Origin: a bacterium
GTDB taxonomy: Bacteria; Zixibacteria; MSB-5A5; GN15; FEB-12
Reading direction: 5' to 3'
DNA length: 7,651 nt
Assembly: GCA_030629485.1 (NCBI GenBank)
Contig: DAOVOW010000083.1
Location: 1 to 7,651 of the forward strand
Shown here: piece by piece, positions 5,645 through 7,651 of the stretch
How the letters are laid out: each line of letters opens with the position of its first letter
Position numbering within the stretch: position 1 is the stretch's first letter
The notes under the pieces: generated by a model
What the model saw: only the letters and a program-made list of their open reading frames with translations
Told to the model about the DNA's origin: nothing
Database searches by the model: none
Translations under genes and position numbers: made by a program

Positions 5645-7171
5645 ATGAGATATCTTATACTGTTGAGTGCATTGCTCTGCGTAGCTTTCTCGCCGGCGTT
5701 AGCTACCAATGCCCACATTTCAGTGAGCCATGTGGATGGGCTGTACGCCCCCAGCGCGCTCGAGGCGGATGGGGCGCAGTTGGTGACCTTCTTCATCCAT
5801 TTCAACAATGATGGGATCGAACACATGAGAGGCCCCAACAATGGTTTTCACGTGTTCTCACCTGACGGCGTTTCGTGGACGACCATGACTTACAGGAAAC
5901 TGGCTACAATCGACTGGAGTACGAATTTCATGTTCTTTTTCATGACGCCACTGAGCATTACTGGCTCGGGGGCGGATACTATCGGATTCGGTGGAACCGG
6001 AGGCCAGTTTCCTATGATCGGCATTCCCGGCGAATTCAACGACACCGTGTACGCCCTTACCATAGGCCCACTGAGTCAAGCCGATCATGGGAAAGTCATT
6101 TGCATCGACTCATGCTTCTACCCGGTCAGTGGCGCGTGGAAATGGGCCGGTGGTATTGTTGACAGTGTCCTGCTTGGTGACCGGTTCCCAACCTGGACTG
6201 GTCCTCACTGTTATACGCTCATTGATAACGCCGCCATTGGGCAATGCCTTGTCCCGGATCCATTGGTGATCAAGTTGGAGACGGAGGAAGGCAATGACCC
6301 GACCGGCGTTACGCTTGATGTCGATGTTTTTGACACTGAGGACCCTCTTGATTTTGAGCTCACCAAGAATCAGTCCTGGCTCCATCTATCCGTTAGTAGC
6401 GGCACTACTCCCGCGAGCATTACGGTGTCGGCCTCGGTGGCAGGTCTCACTATCGGTGAATACCGGGACACTATCGTTGTGGCGGCAGCAGGCGCCGACA
6501 ACTCTCCCATGAATGTAGAAGTGGTACTCAACATTAGCGAGGTTCTCGATGCGATGCCGTTCTGGGGCTTCGGGATGTATGCCACGGATGGTAACCAGGC
6601 TCCTGAGGATACGCTGATCGTCCTGGCAAGGGATGGGATCAGCCAGATTCCTTTTGAAGTGTCCACGTCAGAAGACTGGCTGACGTTGACCCCTAGCTCG
6701 GGCACCACGCCGGAGACTCTGACTGTGAAATCTGAGGGTCGCGGTCTGGCACCTTCGGTTACCAAGGTGTACACGTCCGACATAATCCTGACGCCATCCG
6801 CTGGGGGCGTAGAACCCTTAATTGTCAAGTATGGACTCCGAATAAAGGATCTTGTGACGGAGATCAGAGAGATAGAAAACCCGAGTTTGCCGCAAAACTT
6901 CCGTCTCTCTCAGAACTACCCCAATCCGTTCAACCCCAGTACCACTATCAGATTCGCAGTACCCGTCCAAACGCACGTAGAACTTTCCATTTACAATATC
7001 TTGGGCAGACACGTAGCTACTCTGGTAAACACGGTTCTATCGGCTGCCGAATACGAAGTGGAATGGTCAGGGGTAGACGAACACGGCGGACCGGTAGCTT
7101 CGGGAGTATATTTCTACCGTATTGCTGGCGACACCTTCTCTGAAACCAAGAAGATGGTGCTGCTCAAGTAG
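5645..7171 (+). CDS. Exported BACON-domain protein with type IX-like (FlgD-Ig) C-terminal sorting domain
   Basis: This 508-aa protein is complete. A strong GGAGG site and an in-frame stop just upstream fix the start. The signal peptide is MRYLILLSALLCVAFSPALA with a likely signal peptidase I site after ALA (residue 20); Cys12 is not in a lipobox. Residues about 23-195 form a domain I cannot name, with motifs GSGADTIGFGG and VICIDSCFYPVSGAWKWAGG and several cysteines (153, 157, 189, 201). Two BACON-like beta-sandwiches follow (about 205-297 and 304-402), each with WL.L..SSGTTP..(I/L)TV (245-261 and 345-361). The C-terminus (about 419-508) is a textbook NYPNPFNPSTT...IYNILGRHVATL...GVYFYR...KKMVLLK module. 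In FCB bacteria such modules direct type IX-like export and surface attachment. The likely product is a surface or secreted binding protein; the ligand is unknown. Gene 4 begins with a similar sequence. Confidence 0.95.
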   Translation: MRYLILLSALLCVAFSPALATNAHISVSHVDGLYAPSALEADGAQLVTFFIHFNNDGIEHMRGPNNGFHVFSPDGVSWTTMTYRKLATIDWSTNFMFFFMTPLSITGSGADTIGFGGTGGQFPMIGIPGEFNDTVYALTIGPLSQADHGKVICIDSCFYPVSGAWKWAGGIVDSVLLGDRFPTWTGPHCYTLIDNAAIGQCLVPDPLVIKLETEEGNDPTGVTLDVDVFDTEDPLDFELTKNQSWLHLSVSSGTTPASITVSASVAGLTIGEYRDTIVVAAAGADNSPMNVEVVLNISEVLDAMPFWGFGMYATDGNQAPEDTLIVLARDGISQIPFEVSTSEDWLTLTPSSGTTPETLTVKSEGRGLAPSVTKVYTSDIILTPSAGGVEPLIVKYGLRIKDLVTEIREIENPSLPQNFRLSQNYPNPFNPSTTIRFAVPVQTHVELSIYNILGRHVATLVNTVLSAAEYEVEWSGVDEHGGPVASGVYFYRIAGDTFSETKKMVLLK

Positions 7172-7197
7172 CTTCGCCCGTACCGAAAGAACATCAT

Positions 7198-7224
7198 AAG
7201 CCCCCAGCCAACTGGGGGCTTTTT
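7198..7224 (+). terminator. Intrinsic terminator of gene 3
   Basis: A 10-bp stem (AAGCCCCCAG at 7198-7207 with CTGGGGGCTT at 7212-7221) closes a CCAA loop and runs into TTTTT (7220-7224). It starts 26 nt after the stop codon. Confidence 0.95.
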
Positions 7225-7273
7225 CACAGATGCCCATGGATGTCCCTGACGTTCGCGTTCACCCCGAAAAGTT

Positions 7274-7299
7274 GTCGGCGCACGGGGACGTACGCCGAC
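7274..7299. repeat. Inverted repeat, GTCGGCG hairpin
   Basis: GTCGGCG (7274-7280) is the exact reverse complement of CGCCGAC (7293-7299). Inside, after one C-A mismatch, ACG (7282-7284) pairs with CGT (7289-7291) around a GGGA loop. There is no T-run after it on the + strand. On the minus strand it would be followed by AACTTTTCGGGG, so a weak minus-strand terminator is possible. Confidence 0.6.
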
Positions 7300-7333
7300 C
7301 ACAAATACCAAATGTCGCTGTTCAATCCATAGA

Positions 7334-7354
7334 TTTTTGGGGAAAGTCCAAAAA
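7334..7354. repeat. Inverted repeat TTTTTGG/CCAAAAA upstream of the gene 4 promoter
   Basis: TTTTTGG (7334-7340) and CCAAAAA (7348-7354) are perfect reverse complements across a 7-nt spacer, and a G-T pair could extend the stem. It ends 11 nt before the -35 box at 7366. That position fits an operator or activator site, but this is inference from position only. Confidence 0.5.
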
Positions 7355-7365
7355 CGCATTTCGCA

Positions 7366-7393
7366 TTGACTTATGAACTCTAATCGGTATTTT
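7366..7393 (+). promoter_or_regulatory. Predicted sigma-70-type promoter of gene 4
   Basis: TTGACT (7366-7371) is followed after 16 nt by TATTTT (7388-7393). The -35 hexamer is identical to that of gene 3. The -10 is only moderate. The leader to ATG 7509 would be about 110 nt. Confidence 0.5.
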
Positions 7394-7494
7394 AAGTAGT
7401 TAGACTAGTCTTGGGGTATTGAACCGAATCGCACAACAAGACGAGTTCCGTTGATGCACACAGACGGTAAGCCTCGAAGAAACGAATTCAACAT

Positions 7495-7498
7495 GGAG
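7495..7498 (+). promoter_or_regulatory. Ribosome binding site of gene 4
   Basis: GGAG lies 10 nt before ATG 7509, slightly long spacing but usable. It overlaps an out-of-frame ATG at 7493 that opens only a short frame without a signal peptide. Confidence 0.55.
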
Positions 7499-7508
7499 CC
7501 TGATTTAG

Positions 7509-7651
7509 ATGAAGCACCTATCCCTTGTGATCCTCCTGTCATTAGTGTCGTGGTCTCCCGGCGCGGCCTCCGATTTCGCCATTTCTCTCGATAGCGTGGC
7601 GGGCTTGTATGGGTCGACTGGCTTGAGCACGGGGCAACAGGTTACGTTCTA
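7509..7651 (+). CDS. Exported protein, paralogue of gene 3, 3'-partial
   Basis: The first 47 codons of a gene run off the right edge. The start at 7509 is set by an in-frame TAG at 7506-7508, a GGAG site upstream and a clear signal peptide: MKHLSLVILLLSLVSWSPGA, cleaved probably near Ala21 or Ser22. The mature start, ISLDSVAGLYGSTGLSTG then QQVTF, lines up with gene 3 residues 25-49 (ISVSHVDGLYAPSALEADG then AQLVTF), with about 12 identical positions over 25. This suggests the same unassigned N-terminal domain and a tandem duplication. The rest of the protein, including any C-terminal sorting domain, is outside the window. Its own promoter and the terminator after gene 3 suggest separate transcription. 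Confidence 0.85.
   Translation, partial: MKHLSLVILLSLVSWSPGAASDFAISLDSVAGLYGSTGLSTGQQVTF

Larger units (their letters stand above)
7225..7508. other. Intergenic region upstream of gene 4
   Basis: This 284-nt stretch has no gene I can support. It holds two inverted repeats (7274-7299 and 7334-7354), a predicted promoter (7366-7393) and a leader of about 110 nt. The only long frame over it is on the minus strand (to 7114), overlaps the end of gene 3 and has no coding features. Confidence 0.6.

Noticed and set aside
5645..5704. Lipoprotein signal at Cys12 of gene 3
   Set aside because: The residue before the Cys is Leu, not Gly/Ala/Ser, and a good signal peptidase I site (ALA) follows at residue 20.
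7493..7594. Alternative ATG start for gene 4 at 7493
   Set aside because: This frame stops after about 33 codons and has no signal peptide, while the 7509 frame gives a signal peptide and similarity to gene 3.
1..7651. tRNA, rRNA, CRISPR array, insertion sequence or phage genes
   Set aside because: No cloverleaf-like or rRNA sequence, no regularly spaced direct repeats, and no transposase or integrase motifs were seen in any frame read.

Overview
The window looks like a chromosomal stretch from an uncultured bacterium of the FCB group. The repeated dockerin half-motif DLVYLVDYMFTGGPAP is typical of candidate phylum Zixibacteria and relatives, and the C-terminal NYPNPFNPSTT...GVYFYR...KKMVLLK module is typical of FCB-group bacteria with type IX-like secretion. 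This taxonomic call is inference from motif style, not from a marker gene.

Layout: four genes, all on the + strand and all apparently encoding exported multidomain proteins. (1) 3-2606 is the 3' part of a large protein with Asp-box/sialidase-like beta-propeller repeats, an Ig/BACON-like domain, a long unassigned region and a C-terminal dockerin pair. It is cut by the left edge of the window. (2) 2994-5384 is a complete 796-aa subtilisin-like (S8) serine peptidase with signal peptide, prodomain, catalytic domain, PKD domain, cohesin-like domain and dockerin pair. (3) 5645-7171 is a complete 508-aa protein with signal peptide, an unassigned N-terminal domain, two BACON-like domains and a FlgD-Ig/type IX-type C-terminal domain. 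(4) 7509-7651 is the start of a fourth exported protein. Its signal peptide and first mature residues resemble gene 3, so genes 3 and 4 look like neighbouring paralogues. The right edge cuts it.

Each of genes 1 to 3 is followed by a strong intrinsic terminator (2653-2689, 5406-5431, 7198-7224). Genes 2, 3 and 4 each have a plausible sigma-70-type promoter upstream (2692-2719, 5468-5496, 7366-7393). The locus therefore reads as a row of separately transcribed genes rather than one operon. The leaders are long (about 110 to 270 nt). The gene 3 leader contains a consensus Shine-Dalgarno sequence that serves no obvious gene.

Working together: the shared theme is the cell surface or extracellular space, with adhesive beta-sandwich and propeller modules, one secreted protease, and two different C-terminal attachment or sorting modules. 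The protease carries both a cohesin-like and a dockerin-like module on one chain, and gene 1 carries a similar dockerin. A non-cellulosomal extracellular assembly based on cohesin-dockerin contacts is a possible reading but is not shown by the sequence. I saw no RNA genes, CRISPR array, insertion sequence or phage gene.
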